Below the pieces are notes generated by a model. That model saw nothing but the letters and a program-made list of their open reading frames with translations. It was not told where the DNA came from and did not search any database. Shown here piece by piece: positions 7,602-17,903 of a DNA stretch of 64,000 nt (the first letter of the stretch is position 1; each line of letters opens with the position of its first letter). A program made the translations under genes and the position numbers. Location of the stretch: contig LOEU01000019.1 in NCBI GenBank assembly GCA_001516025.1, forward strand, positions 1 to 64,000, written 5' to 3'. This DNA is from a bacterium BRH_c32 (GTDB lineage: Bacteria > Bacteroidota > Ignavibacteria > Ignavibacteriales > Melioribacteraceae).

Positions 7602-9008
7602 TTATTTCAATAAGAGCATTTTCTTTGTTTGAATTAGCCCGCGAGTAACTAATTGATAAAAATAGATACCTGCCGAGAGATGAGAGGCGTCAAAATCCGC
7701 TTGATATAATCCCGCCGATTTAAATTCCGAAACGATAGTGGCGATATCTCTTCCGAGAAGATCAAAAACTTTTAGAGTAACCGGTCCGGCTTCGGATATC
7801 CGGTATGATATTTTAGTTGACGGGTTGAATGGATTAGGATAATTTTGGAATAACTTAAATGAAGAGACTATTTCCGAACTCTCGTCGGAAACAGAAGTTG
7901 GCAATTGTCCCGGTTCCCATTTAAACTTAAAATCATTATTAATCCATTTGACGTTATTGGTATCTTCGCATGCATCAGTGCCGCATACGGTGGTATTACT
8001 GATAGAATATTTAAGTGCCACTGCTGTGGAAGAATTTTCCTTACCCGACCATACATAAGGATAATGGAACTTATTATTTTCAATTGTGATAGCATAAGGG
8101 CACCCCTCCCCTGCATCACCGCTATATCGGAAAAAACCGGGTTGCGAAGAATTAATTTGTTCGGAAGGACTCACGTAATAGAACTCATTATCATGGATAT
8201 AAATATTATTGGCTCCCGAACGTCTTACTTTCAAAGGTGAACCGCTTGCATTAATAATAATATTATTGCATATCTCGGAATTATCTAATCTAGTCATATA
8301 GAAAGCATGCAGCTCACTTAAATTATTAAAAGAATTATGAAGATTCTTTAGATAATTTCCTTTAATCAAAATGTTAGATGAATTTTTAGGATAGATTGCC
8401 CCTGCGGCATAAAGCAAAGAGCCATCGGACATTTTTGTTTTTTCGTCCGGGAAATATAGAGTCCCGATCTCTTCAATTCTGTTATTAAGTATCGATACAT
8501 TTTTAGCATCATAAGTCATCACAGCACAGATTTGCCATCTTAAGAAATGGATATTTTCGATCTTAACCGAAGCAGAAGTTTTATTAATTACGATTGCAGT
8601 TTGCGGACCACCTTCGTGAGTATATTTCCCCGAGTACCAAATAGCTTTTTCATCCGATCCGTAAGTCGATAAAATCAGATGACGATTAGTATCCCAGACA
8701 AAAGCGAATTGGTTTCTATCTTTATCGTAACTAGTCATTGCGGAATTGGAGTGAGAAGTGAATTGATCAAATACTTCTCCCCCCTTAAATAGAATTTTTA
8801 TAGTATCGACAACGGCATTACGTGCAATGCGTTCGGCATAATAGATCGTTTTAACGGGATTATTAATATCGGTGCCCCCATTATTTTCATCTGTTCCGGT
8901 AGCTTGAGATACATAAATAGTTCTTACTACTTTTCCCTGGGAATAAGTTAATCCCGAAGAAATAAGTAATAAAGCAATAATTAAAAAGGAGCAGTTATAT
9001 TTTTTCAT
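7602..9008 (-). CDS. secreted parallel beta-helix protein with T9SS sorting domain
   Basis: 468 residues. A signal peptide (1-23) is followed by IYVSQATGTDENNGG and NPVKTIYYAERIA, the opening typical of right-handed beta-helix polysaccharide-binding or lyase proteins, and many N/D-rich turns of the helix. The C-terminus is a full type IX sorting domain (LFQNYPNPFNPSTKISY, FDLLGRD, SAGIYFYQL, TKKMLLLK). It probably works on pectin outside the cell; lyase or accessory role cannot be told. It lies between the outer-membrane barrel gene and GH28 in one transcription unit. Confidence 0.7.
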   Translation of the reverse strand: MKKYNCSFLIIALLLISSGLTYSQGKVVRTIYVSQATGTDENNGGTDINNPVKTIYYAERIARNAVVDTIKILFKGGEVFDQFTSHSNSAMTSYDKDRNQFAFVWDTNRHLILSTYGSDEKAIWYSGKYTHEGGPQTAIVINKTSASVKIENIHFLRWQICAVMTYDAKNVSILNNRIEEIGTLYFPDEKTKMSDGSLLYAAGAIYPKNSSNILIKGNYLKNLHNSFNNLSELHAFYMTRLDNSEICNNIIINASGSPLKVRRSGANNIYIHDNEFYYVSPSEQINSSQPGFFRYSGDAGEGCPYAITIENNKFHYPYVWSGKENSSTAVALKYSISNTTVCGTDACEDTNNVKWINNDFKFKWEPGQLPTSVSDESSEIVSSFKLFQNYPNPFNPSTKISYRISEAGPVTLKVFDLLGRDIATIVSEFKSAGLYQADFDASHLSAGIYFYQLVTRGLIQTKKMLLLK

Positions 9009-9028
9009 AATAATCAGAAATAGCCGAA

Positions 9029-9823
9029 TTAGATATTAAATTTATATCCGAATGAAATTAGAAACATATTAACGGGACGTTTATCGCCCGCAATATTTGT
9101 AGTAATATCAAATATACCGTTAAAGAATTTAGGATTTAGAGTTCTCTTGCCGGTGAATGAAGGGACACCGAGATTAAGATAATTGAAGCTAAGATTATAA
9201 TTTTCGAAGAACTCGAATTCAAGTGATGCCGAAAGTCCATAACTTACGGCGACATCGAACTTAGTATCTTCTATATTTTCGGTAGTTTTTGATCTCGTGA
9301 AAAAGGCATCCACTTTCCTGTAAGGTTGTTGCGAGATATCGATACCGCCTTGAATAGTAGCATAGACATTAATATCATCGAATAGGTTATAGCCATAACT
9401 AAACCCGGTCATAAAGGGAACATGCACCCAATTGCCGATATCGAAACTAAAGACCGCAGTATCGCGGGTAGTATTCTTTAATGTATTTTGATAATAATTC
9501 TGAAGGTCATCTGAATTAGTAGGATTAATAATTAATCTTCCGCTGAAGAGCCAACCGAGTCCTTTAATTTTAGTGATTGGACTAGTAAGTTCAATACTAA
9601 AAACGGGACCTAAGGTGGCGAGACCCACATCATTACCGAAATCGAATCCGCTTCTTCTGGAAATGGAAGCATTTTCGCCGATGGAATTGGAATAGACGCC
9701 GGTAGGGATAGAGATTCCGCCTTTAATTACTAAAGATGCCTTCTCGTTCTGTGCATTTAAGAGCGATAGACTTCCGAAGTTTATTATTAATAAAATCAAT
9801 AAGAGATATTTTATCTGTTTCAT
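9029..9823 (-). CDS. small outer-membrane beta-barrel protein of the pectin locus
   Basis: 264 residues from the chosen start. MKQIKYLLLILL begins a clear signal peptide ending near LLNAQ; the frame is open further upstream to 9895 but those residues would spoil the signal. After cleavage there are alternating hydrophobic strands, and the last residues ISFGYKFNI have the terminal aromatic-ended strand of outer-membrane barrels. No family is recognised with certainty. In place and order it stands where SusD/SusE-like proteins would be in Bacteroides loci, but it is not a SusD. Confidence 0.55.
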   Translation of the reverse strand: MKQIKYLLLILLIINFGSLSLLNAQNEKASLVIKGGISIPTGVYSNSIGENASISRRSGFDFGNDVGLATLGPVFSIELTSPITKIKGLGWLFSGRLIINPTNSDDLQNYYQNTLKNTTRDTAVFSFDIGNWVHVPFMTGFSYGYNLFDDINVYATIQGGIDISQQPYRKVDAFFTRSKTTENIEDTKFDVAVSYGLSASLEFEFFENYNLSFNYLNLGVPSFTGKRTLNPKFFNGIFDITTNIAGDKRPVNMFLISFGYKFNI

Positions 9824-9911
9824 AATCATTTCCGATATATTCATTTTGGAAATAGAGAGATGGCAATAATTTATTGCCATCTCAATAATATTCATTAAAT
9901 AAAAGCCAAAA

Positions 9912-11597
9912 TTATTTTAGAAGAATCATTTTGTTTGAAATTGTTATCTTATCAGTTTTAAGTTGATAAATATAGATACCGCTTGCAAGAGATTTACTGC
10001 CGGATGCTGCATTCCAAGTAACTGTATATTTTCCTGCACTATGATCTTTATTATCGATTAATCTTGCTACTTCCTGACCTAACATATTAAAAATTGAAAG
10101 AGTAACTTTCGAATCGGAAGATAAGGAATATTGAATATTAGTTGTAGGATTAAATGGATTAGGATAATTTTGAGATAGAGAGAAATCCGTAGGAATTTCA
10201 TTAGTAAATTCTTCTTTAATGGAAGTAGGGATATATTCCAAGCCCCAAGGATTAAGGTCGCCTGCCGGTTTTCCATTTGCAATAGTATAAGCAACTGAAT
10301 TTGTATTATAGGTAAAATTATATTCATTTGCAGCGGGACCGAATGAGGTTGGGTCTTCTTCCAAAGATTTTTTACCGTTTTTATCGGCAGTAATTACAGG
10401 ATTATCCACGTCCGAATTACCGGTAGCTCTTTTATGCATCGAGAATGCTGCTAATGTTTCAGGATTAGGCGCATCGGTAAAATTAACATATTCTTCTACG
10501 TTATTAGATGCTTTCATTCTTGGATATAGGGAGAACATAAGGTCTGCATGTTGATTCAGGAATACGGGAGTATAAGATGAATCTGTGGAACTAAACCAAG
10601 TTTTAAGAGCGGGAGACCAGCCATAAACGTTATTCTTAATCATCCAATCACGTTCCCCTTCTAAAGCAGGATCGTTTGTTCTAAGTGAATCGATCGGTAT
10701 AAGAGGCATTTTAATAGTGTCTTCAGGATTTGATTTATATCTTCTGCTATCTTCAAAACCGCAATCGATAAAAAGATTATTTGTAATTTGAGCATCAACT
10801 GCCCTTGGAATCTGAATTATACCGTTTGTTTTAAGAATTGAACCGGTTGCAGTTCCGTTATACCCGCCATTATTGCCATTACCTGCCCAGAAAGTAACGT
10901 GGTCAAAAATCAATACATTAATTAGACTTGCTGTACTTCTAAGAAGATTCTGAGAAGTTACATAGCAAGTAGAATTTCTGAAAGAGATAGTATCTTGATT
11001 AAGACCGCGAGTATCTACAAATCGTCCATTACCTGTACTAACAGGATTAACGCTATTACGGAGAACAGAATTAAGAACAAAAACGGATTGACCCGCAGCA
11101 TTCATTCTGATAAAAGATTGGAGATCATAATCTAAATAGCATCCTGAGATATGAAGTTTCATTCCTGCTTTATTCAGACGGAACATATTACCTTCGGCAA
11201 CAACGTTACCTAGATTATCGACTCCTGATATAGCGAGATTTTCAAAATAAGCATCACCGCTCCCGAGATAAAATCTTCTTGAAGCACCGGTTTGATCGGC
11301 AACAGGAATAATTAATGGAAGTGCGCCCGTACCTTCATTAGCCACTATTCTAAGAGTAGCACCATAATTATTTTTAATGCTGCCGTTATAAAGATACATA
11401 CCGCCTCTTTGAAGACGATAGACACGATTCATAGAGATAGGAGCACCATTTAATGTATCGCCTTCGATTGCAAGATTTAGTGTTTCATATCCCGGTTCGA
11501 TATCCAGATAGTCCCACGATTGGGAATAGACTTTATTATTCGACAGCAATAAAACCAGTAATACCGGAACTAATAAAAAGTAAAAATTATTTTTCAT
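9912..11597 (-). CDS. surface beta-helix protein (DUF4957/DUF5123-like) with T9SS sorting domain
   Basis: 561 residues. A signal peptide (1-25) precedes repeated beta-helix turns with patterns such as FYLGSGDAYFENLAISG and RNSTCYVTSQNLLRS. The arrangement resembles the DUF4957/DUF5123 proteins that accompany TonB receptors in pectin loci of Bacteroidota, where they are thought to bind glycan. A type IX sorting domain starts near residue 470 (SLSQNYPNPFNPTT, FNMLGQEVA, SGIYIYQL, SNKMILLK). It directly follows the second TonB receptor, 41 bases downstream. Enzymatic activity is not evident. Confidence 0.65.
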   Translation of the reverse strand: MKNNFYFLLVPVLLVLLLSNNKVYSQSWDYLDIEPGYETLNLAIEGDTLNGAPISMNRVYRLQRGGMYLYNGSIKNNYGATLRIVANEGTGALPLIIPVADQTGASRRFYLGSGDAYFENLAISGVDNLGNVVAEGNMFRLNKAGMKLHISGCYLDYDLQSFIRMNAAGQSVFVLNSVLRNSVNPVSTGNGRFVDTRGLNQDTISFRNSTCYVTSQNLLRSTASLINVLIFDHVTFWAGNGNNGGYNGTATGSILKTNGIIQIPRAVDAQITNNLFIDCGFEDSRRYKSNPEDTIKMPLIPIDSLRTNDPALEGERDWMIKNNVYGWSPALKTWFSSTDSSYTPVFLNQHADLMFSLYPRMKASNNVEEYVNFTDAPNPETLAAFSMHKRATGNSDVDNPVITADKNGKKSLEEDPTSFGPAANEYNFTYNTNSVAYTIANGKPAGDLNPWGLEYIPTSIKEEFTNEIPTDFSLSQNYPNPFNPTTNIQYSLSSDSKVTLSIFNMLGQEVARLIDNKDHSAGKYTVTWNAASGSKSLASGIYIYQLKTDKITISNKMILLK

Positions 11598-11638
11598 AAT
11601 ACTAATTCTCCTAATAAAATTAAGGATTTGTAAATTGA

Positions 11639-14539
11639 TTATAGTTTGACAATAATACCGATATCTGCCGTCATTCCATAATAACGCGTGTTATCGATAA
11701 AAGTTTCATTTTGTTTATACGATTGATCGGCATCATTAGTAATATTATTCATATTAAAGAATAATCCGAAATTATCGGTAAACTGATATTTAAGCGATAA
11801 ATCTAAACGAGTAATTGGTGAAGTATAACTATCGAGTTCTTCTCTTTCAGCGATACCTGTAAGAGATTTCCCTTGATATGTAAGAGAGATACGACCTGAG
11901 AACTTATCGATATCATATCCGATGGAGAAATTCGCGATATCATCGGCTTGATTTGGCATTTTACCCGAGCGAGAAGTATCTATTACGGTTGTTTTCAGGA
12001 ATGGATAAGTAGGGATTTTAGTTGTTTTTACAAACGAAATAGGATATGAAGTCTTAGACCAAACATGAGCATAGTTTACGTTAATTACGAGTGAATTAAA
12101 AGGTTCGGGAAGCCATAAGAGATTACTCTGCCATTCAAATTCGAGTCCGTAAACTTCTGTTTTGCGAGGATTATTTTCGGGTGAATTTAGTATAAGTCCT
12201 TTCCAATTAGCCGGAAAACCTTCTTTAGTGGCGTCTAATATTTTATGACCGTTACGCATATAGATCAGGTCTTTAATATCTTTATAGAATCCACCGCCCG
12301 AGAGGAGACCAATTTTATTACTGTAAAGCGATAAATAGGCATCAAAATTATGAGAGATCTGCGGTTTAAGGTCGGGTCTTCCGATATCAACCGTATTGCT
12401 CGTACCGTCAATTTTTACGTTAGGAAGCATCCATTCAAGTCGTGGTCTTGAGATCGATTGAGTATAAGCTAAACGGATATCCGCCCAAGGCAATGGATTA
12501 ATTTTCACTTGAAACATCGGATACCAATTTAGATAAGAAGCAACTCCGAGAGTATCATGAACAGGATTATCCTGATAATCTAGTTCCACCACGTCATTAG
12601 GCACCACGCCCTTCCTTCCGGTAAGATAAGCATAAGTACGTTCCATTCTTATACCCGGTAGGATTGTAATAAAATTACCGTAATTAAGTTCAGTCATTGC
12701 ATAAGCAGCACCGATATTTTCTTCTACTTCATAATTATTCAGAGAAGCATTCCTCTGAAAAGTCATCGAAGAATCGGCAATATATTTATTCATCAAATAG
12801 TCGAGATTATATTCGTTGAGACCTTGAGCGAAAAGATATTCACCTTTCATAAAATTACCTGCATCGAAAAACGGATCGATATAATTAAGAATAGAAGCTC
12901 TTCCGCCCGTACCGGGTACTAATTGGAATACAAATCCTTCTTTACCGTAATCGGGATGATAGATAGCCGTTTTAGTGCTGTAATAAGTGTACATACTTCT
13001 AAATGAAGAATTATTTACTCTATCGCGGGTATTATGGTTGAACTTTGCACCAAACTTCAAGTAACCCACAAAATTGAGTATAGAATAAGGGAGCTTAAAA
13101 TCGATCTTATATGCCGCACTATTTTCGGAGGAACTTCTTCCTGTTCTATCGATTTTATTAAAATAAGCGGATGTAAGGTCTTTAGTAGATGCGTCAAAAA
13201 CATCGTTTGGAGTTGGATTATTTGGCAATGTTTTCAGATCAAAAGCACCTGCTTGGCTAAATGAATATGAATTGGCAAATGGAGTAAGTGATTCTGAAGA
13301 AGAGAATGATACCGACCAATTAATATCGATAAAATCGAAATTATGCAAACCCTCCAAAGCAGATGAAAGGATTTCAACACTCGATTGAGAATTATCTAAA
13401 GTTCTCCCGATCGAAGCATCGTTAAGGTTATAACTTATTCTTTGAGTAGAAATCTTATCCTGTCTTCTGCTGATAAATGTATTAAGAGAGAGACTACCTT
13501 TAGGTATCAGATAATCGATAAGTGCGCTAAATCCATATCTTCTTCTATCATTATTTTGATATTGGAGACCGAGACTTGTTGGAGTCATCGGAGCGAATTC
13601 TTCTCCTTCTCTTCTTTCTCTAAGCAGAGACCATGAAGCGGTGTAACGGTCATTGCCTCTTTGAGTTCTTTCCAAGTTCGAGGTAACGATAATTCCTAAT
13701 TTTTCATCAAAGAAGCGATCGCTTAGAATAAAACTTGTTTTAAAATTACCATAATCGCTTCTAAGAGCATTATACCCGCCTTGAACTCGGGCATTGGAAT
13801 AAAATCCCCCTTTTCTTGCCGTTGCAAGACGGAAATCGACAATACCTCCGAACGCATCGGCATCTTTATCCGCCGTGAGAGCTTTTGTAACTTCGATACC
13901 GGCGAGGATTTCCGAAGAGATCATGCTAAGGTCCACACTTCTATCGCTTACATCGGTAGAAGGCACTTTAACACCTCCGATAGCGATGGAATTATACGCG
14001 GGAGAGAGACCGCGAATAACGACTTTATTACCTTCGCCGCCGCTGCGGATAAGGGAAATTCCGGGAAGTCTGCCGACCGATTCCGCCGCATTAGCGTCCG
14101 GTAATTCGAGAATTTTTTCGGAGGAAACTACATTTTTAATCGTATTGGATGTGAGTTGCTGATTAATAGCCGCGGCTTGACCTACTGCCTGTCCCGTAAC
14201 AATAACTTCCTGCCCTTGAACTACTGCGGTGGACATTCTGAAATCTAAATTCATGGTTTTATTATCAAGGACTGTTACATCGATTTGGATTGTTTTGTAG
14301 CCTACATATTGGACTTTGAGAGTGTAAGTGCCTGCGGGGATATTGACGATTTTATATTCCCCTTTGAAACCGGTGGCACTTCCATATCCGGTACCCATAA
14401 TAAAAACGGATGCGCCGTAAAGGGGTTCGCCGCTTGTCGAATCTGTAATAGTACCTTTAATTATTCCGGATGCAAATAGCGAATTATTAAAAGCAAATAG
14501 TAATAAAACGCTGACATAAATTAAATGCTTCAATTTCAT
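11639..14539 (-). CDS. TonB-dependent receptor without STN domain
   Basis: 966 residues: signal peptide (1-23), carboxypeptidase-like beta-sandwich (about 25-110, IIKGTITDSTSGEPLYGASV), plug domain (about 125-250, with NTIKNVVSSEKILELPDANAAESVGRLPGI and VVIRGLSPAYNSI), then a 22-strand barrel ending in an aromatic-poor GIIVKL. The plug resembles the Caulobacter-type receptors rather than SusC. It is a close paralogue of the next receptor upstream but lacks the signalling STN domain, so it should transport without signalling. The likely cargo is a pectin oligosaccharide, from the context of GH28 and GH53. Confidence 0.85.
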   Translation of the reverse strand: MKLKHLIYVSVLLLFAFNNSLFASGIIKGTITDSTSGEPLYGASVFIMGTGYGSATGFKGEYKIVNIPAGTYTLKVQYVGYKTIQIDVTVLDNKTMNLDFRMSTAVVQGQEVIVTGQAVGQAAAINQQLTSNTIKNVVSSEKILELPDANAAESVGRLPGISLIRSGGEGNKVVIRGLSPAYNSIAIGGVKVPSTDVSDRSVDLSMISSEILAGIEVTKALTADKDADAFGGIVDFRLATARKGGFYSNARVQGGYNALRSDYGNFKTSFILSDRFFDEKLGIIVTSNLERTQRGNDRYTASWSLLRERREGEEFAPMTPTSLGLQYQNNDRRRYGFSALIDYLIPKGSLSLNTFISRRQDKISTQRISYNLNDASIGRTLDNSQSSVEILSSALEGLHNFDFIDINWSVSFSSSESLTPFANSYSFSQAGAFDLKTLPNNPTPNDVFDASTKDLTSAYFNKIDRTGRSSSENSAAYKIDFKLPYSILNFVGYLKFGAKFNHNTRDRVNNSSFRSMYTYYSTKTAIYHPDYGKEGFVFQLVPGTGGRASILNYIDPFFDAGNFMKGEYLFAQGLNEYNLDYLMNKYIADSSMTFQRNASLNNYEVEENIGAAYAMTELNYGNFITILPGIRMERTYAYLTGRKGVVPNDVVELDYQDNPVHDTLGVASYLNWYPMFQVKINPLPWADIRLAYTQSISRPRLEWMLPNVKIDGTSNTVDIGRPDLKPQISHNFDAYLSLYSNKIGLLSGGGFYKDIKDLIYMRNGHKILDATKEGFPANWKGLILNSPENNPRKTEVYGLEFEWQSNLLWLPEPFNSLVINVNYAHVWSKTSYPISFVKTTKIPTYPFLKTTVIDTSRSGKMPNQADDIANFSIGYDIDKFSGRISLTYQGKSLTGIAEREELDSYTSPITRLDLSLKYQFTDNFGLFFNMNNITNDADQSYKQNETFIDNTRYYGMTADIGIIVKL

Positions 14540-14588
14540 TATAATACCTTGTTTAAAAAGTATGCACGATTCTAAGATGTATTACAAG

Positions 14589-14611
14589 CCTAAGGGAAAT
14601 TACCCTTAAGG
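14589..14611. repeat. stem-loop between the two TonB receptor genes
   Basis: CCTAAGGG and CCCTTAAGG flank a 6-base loop, pairing with one bulge. It sits in the 196-bp gap between the receptor genes, the widest gap of the operon. It has no T-run. It may adjust the amount of the second receptor, protect mRNA ends, or mean nothing. Confidence 0.3.
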
Positions 14612-14735
14612 AGGGAGAAATCTTATTTTAAGAGTATGCGGGGAGATTATGAATCAGTGTCTGCAAAAGGACATTTTGTTAATAGATATTGTAAATAGGT
14701 TTGTAATTAATAAAGTAATCTCGGGAATGGGAGTT

Positions 14736-17700
14736 TTAGAGTTCTAATACTACGCCCAGATCTACTATTCGACCAAAGTATTGAAGTGTATTAGGGAAAT
14801 CTTCGCTCTGCTGATATGCTTTATCGGGAGTATTAAGAAGATTATTAATATTGAAATAGATGCCTAAATATTCGAGCAATTGATATTTAAGCGAAAGATC
14901 GATTCGAGTGCTCGGAGATGTAAAAATATCCAATTCTTCCCTGCTTCCGATCCTATAAAGAGAAAGTCCTTGATAGATTAAAGAAATTCTCCCCGAGAAT
15001 TTGGAATAATCATATCCTAAAGAAATATTAAGAATATTATCGGCTTGATTGGGCATCTTTCCCGATCGAACGGTATCAATCACCACAGAACTTAAATAAG
15101 GGAATTTTGGTAAAGTAGTGTTCTTAATATATGAAATCGGGTAATGCGATTCAGACCAGATTTTGGAATAGTTTATATTAATAACTATCCCATTAAATGG
15201 TTTTGAGAGCCACCATAGATTGCTCTGCCATTCGAATTCAATTCCGGATAGTTTTGTGATGTAAGGATTATTTTCCGGCGAATTGAGTGTAAGTCCTCTC
15301 CAATTATCGGGAAATCCTTCTTTAGCGGGACTTAAGATTTTATGTCCCGTTCGATAATAGATCAGATTTTTAATATTCTTATAGAATCCGCCGATCGTAA
15401 AAAGTCCGATCTCGTTGGAATAAAAAGAGAGAAAAGCATCAAAATTATCTGATAGCTGCGGATTAAGATCGGGATTACCCGTTTCCACCGAGAACGAAGA
15501 ACCGTTAATTGCTGTATTTGGAAGGAGCCAATCCATTCTCGGTCTTGAAATCGATCTGCTGTAAACCAGACGAAGATCGAACCAATCTAAAGGCAGGAAG
15601 CGAAAATGAATTACGGGAAACCAATTAAAATAATTCCTATCTGCGTATGATAAACTTACCGGATTTTGGTCATAATCGTATTCTGTAATTTCATTCGGGA
15701 CAATACCTTTTCTACCCGAAAGACGATCGTTTGTATTTTCGTAACGAACACCAGATAGTATCTCGATTAAATTATCATAATTTAATTCAGTCATAAGATA
15801 CCCTGCATAAATTTTTTCATTAACGTCATAGTCGGAGAGATCGGCAGTTCTTTGGGAGACCATCGCAGAATCGATAAGAAAATTATTCATCAGGTAGTTA
15901 AGTTCATATTCGGAGATCCCAATCGGGAAAAGATATTCACCGTTAAGGAATTTACCGGCATTAAAAGAGAGATCGAGATAATTGAGGATCGAAGGCGCAC
16001 CGTTGGATTGAACGAAATCGAACTTAAATCCCGGTTTTCCATATCCGCTATGGTACTTGACGTAATTTTTATTCGTATAGTTATACATACTTCTATATAA
16101 GGAGGAATTATCCCTCTCTTTTTGATTGATATTGGTCTTAGCGCCGAACTTAATTTTGCCCGAAAGATTTTTGGAATAAGAAAAAGGGACTTCAAAATTG
16201 AGTTGAAAGGAATTGATATGGTCTTTCGTAATCGAGGAAGTTCGGTAAAATGAATTAGCATAAAATCCTGATAAATCGCGTGCCGGAGCATTAATAATAT
16301 CATCGGCAGTAGGAAACTGAGGCAGGTTTTCCGAATAGTAAGCATCGGGCTGAATAAAACCATAGGAATTAGAAAATGGGAGTGCCGAGCGAGAGTTAGA
16401 GAGAGAACCTCCCCAATCGAAATTAATTAAATCGAATAGGAGATGCTTACCTCCAATCGAAAATGAGCCGATCGAGATTTCGGATTCGGAACTAATGAGA
16501 TGCCTGCCGATTGTAACATCCTTCAAATAATAATTTACATTTTGGACTGAACTTTTATCGCTTCGGGAACTAAAAAAAGAGGTAAGATATAAAGAGCCAT
16601 TCGGGATATTTAGATCGAGTAGAGCATTAAAGCCATATTTTTTTCGATCGGTGAGAGTGTAAGCGAGATCAACTTGAGCGGCTCGCATCGGAGCAAATTT
16701 TTCATTGATTCTTTTCTCGCGAGGGATCTCCCATAACGCTCTGAAACTGTCATATCCCCTTTGATTGCGTTCTATATGTCCGGCAACAATAAGACCGAGT
16801 TTATTATTTAAGAATCGATCGCTAAAAGTGTAAGTAGCTTCATAATTACCGAAATCATCTCGGAGGTTATTATATCCGCCTTGCAATCTTAGTTGCGATT
16901 TGAAACCGGTATGAGGAGCTTTAGAAAGTTGAAAATCGATATTTCCGCCTAGTGCATCGGCATCGATATCTGGAGTAAGCGATTTAATTATTTCGATACC
17001 TGCGAGTATCTCCGAAGGGATAATACTTAGATCGACACTTCGATCGGAAGCATCGGTAGATGGAATTTTTATTCCTGCGATAGAGATTGAATTATAAGTG
17101 GGTCCGAGTCCTCGGATAACCACTTTACTCCCTTCGCCGCCGCTTCGGATAAGAGAAATTCCGGGAAGGCGACCGACAGCTTCGGCGGCATTAGCATCGG
17201 GCAGTTCTAAAATCTTTTCGGAGGAGACAACATTTTTAATTGTATTTGCTTTTAGCTGGCGATTAATGGCAGAAACTTGTCCGAATGCCTGATCGCTTAC
17301 AATAATTGTTTCGGTGAGTACCGAAGCCGGAGAAAGTTCAATAAATAGTTCTTGAATTCTTTCATCGGTAAAATCGATTTGGAGCTCGCGTGTGATATAA
17401 CCGATAAACGATACTTTGAGAGTATATCTTCCTTTTGGGATTTGAGCAATTCTGAATTTTCCGAAGCGATCAGATGCCGAGCCGATTCCCGAATCGATGA
17501 AATAAACGCTCGCTCCAATTAACGGCTCCCCCGTGTATATATCGGATATAATTCCCGTTATAGTTCCGGTTATCGGTTTATCTGCTTCCTGATTGCTTGA
17601 TGATCGATTGATTATTATATAATCGTTTATCCGGTAGAAAGAGAATTTATATTTTTTCGTTATCGTTTCTAATATTTCGATAAATGATCTATCTTTTTCG

Positions 17701-17894
17701 GTCAGGGATATTTTTTCATTATCGGGAATGATGGAATTATCGTAGCTGAAAATAAAACCCGTTTTGGATTCAAGTTCCTTGAATAGATTCTGAAGCGAGG
17801 AATTTTGAATATCTATATCAATTTTTTGATCAAGAAGATTTTGGGAAAATAGATTTCCGAATGCGATAAAGAGAAATATTAGAAATAGTCTCAT
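14736..17894 (-). CDS. TonB-dependent receptor with N-terminal STN signalling domain
   Basis: 1052 residues: signal peptide (1-17), STN domain (about 20-100; DIDIQNSSLQNLFKELES and FSFYRINDYIIINR), carboxypeptidase-like domain (about 108-200), plug (about 210-340) and barrel. The STN domain is the part that contacts a FecR anti-sigma factor across the periplasm, so this receptor should both take up a ligand and report it. It lies 9 bases after the FecR gene. Its plug and barrel are clearly paralogous to the following receptor (shared ANTIKNVVSSEKILELPDAN-type plug and shared GRKGIVPNE-type loop), suggesting tandem duplication. Confidence 0.88.
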   Translation of the reverse strand: MRLFLIFLFIAFGNLFSQNLLDQKIDIDIQNSSLQNLFKELESKTGFIFSYDNSIIPDNEKISLTEKDRSFIEILETITKKYKFSFYRINDYIIINRSSSNQEADKPITGTITGIISDIYTGEPLIGASVYFIDSGIGSASDRFGKFRIAQIPKGRYTLKVSFIGYITRELQIDFTDERIQELFIELSPASVLTETIIVSDQAFGQVSAINRQLKANTIKNVVSSEKILELPDANAAEAVGRLPGISLIRSGGEGSKVVIRGLGPTYNSISIAGIKIPSTDASDRSVDLSIIPSEILAGIEIIKSLTPDIDADALGGNIDFQLSKAPHTGFKSQLRLQGGYNNLRDDFGNYEATYTFSDRFLNNKLGLIVAGHIERNQRGYDSFRALWEIPREKRINEKFAPMRAAQVDLAYTLTDRKKYGFNALLDLNIPNGSLYLTSFFSSRSDKSSVQNVNYYLKDVTIGRHLISSESEISIGSFSIGGKHLLFDLINFDWGGSLSNSRSALPFSNSYGFIQPDAYYSENLPQFPTADDIINAPARDLSGFYANSFYRTSSITKDHINSFQLNFEVPFSYSKNLSGKIKFGAKTNINQKERDNSSLYRSMYNYTNKNYVKYHSGYGKPGFKFDFVQSNGAPSILNYLDLSFNAGKFLNGEYLFPIGISEYELNYLMNNFLIDSAMVSQRTADLSDYDVNEKIYAGYLMTELNYDNLIEILSGVRYENTNDRLSGRKGIVPNEITEYDYDQNPVSLSYADRNYFNWFPVIHFRFLPLDWFDLRLVYSRSISRPRMDWLLPNTAINGSSFSVETGNPDLNPQLSDNFDAFLSFYSNEIGLFTIGGFYKNIKNLIYYRTGHKILSPAKEGFPDNWRGLTLNSPENNPYITKLSGIEFEWQSNLWWLSKPFNGIVININYSKIWSESHYPISYIKNTTLPKFPYLSSVVIDTVRSGKMPNQADNILNISLGYDYSKFSGRISLIYQGLSLYRIGSREELDIFTSPSTRIDLSLKYQLLEYLGIYFNINNLLNTPDKAYQQSEDFPNTLQYFGRIVDLGVVLEL

Positions 17895-17903
17895 TAGATA
17901 ACA

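Noticed and set aside
13034..14162. Several forward-strand ORFs of 60-107 codons inside the TonB receptor gene
   Set aside because: They lie opposite a receptor gene with clear domain motifs, have no ribosome sites or families, and follow from its codon pattern.
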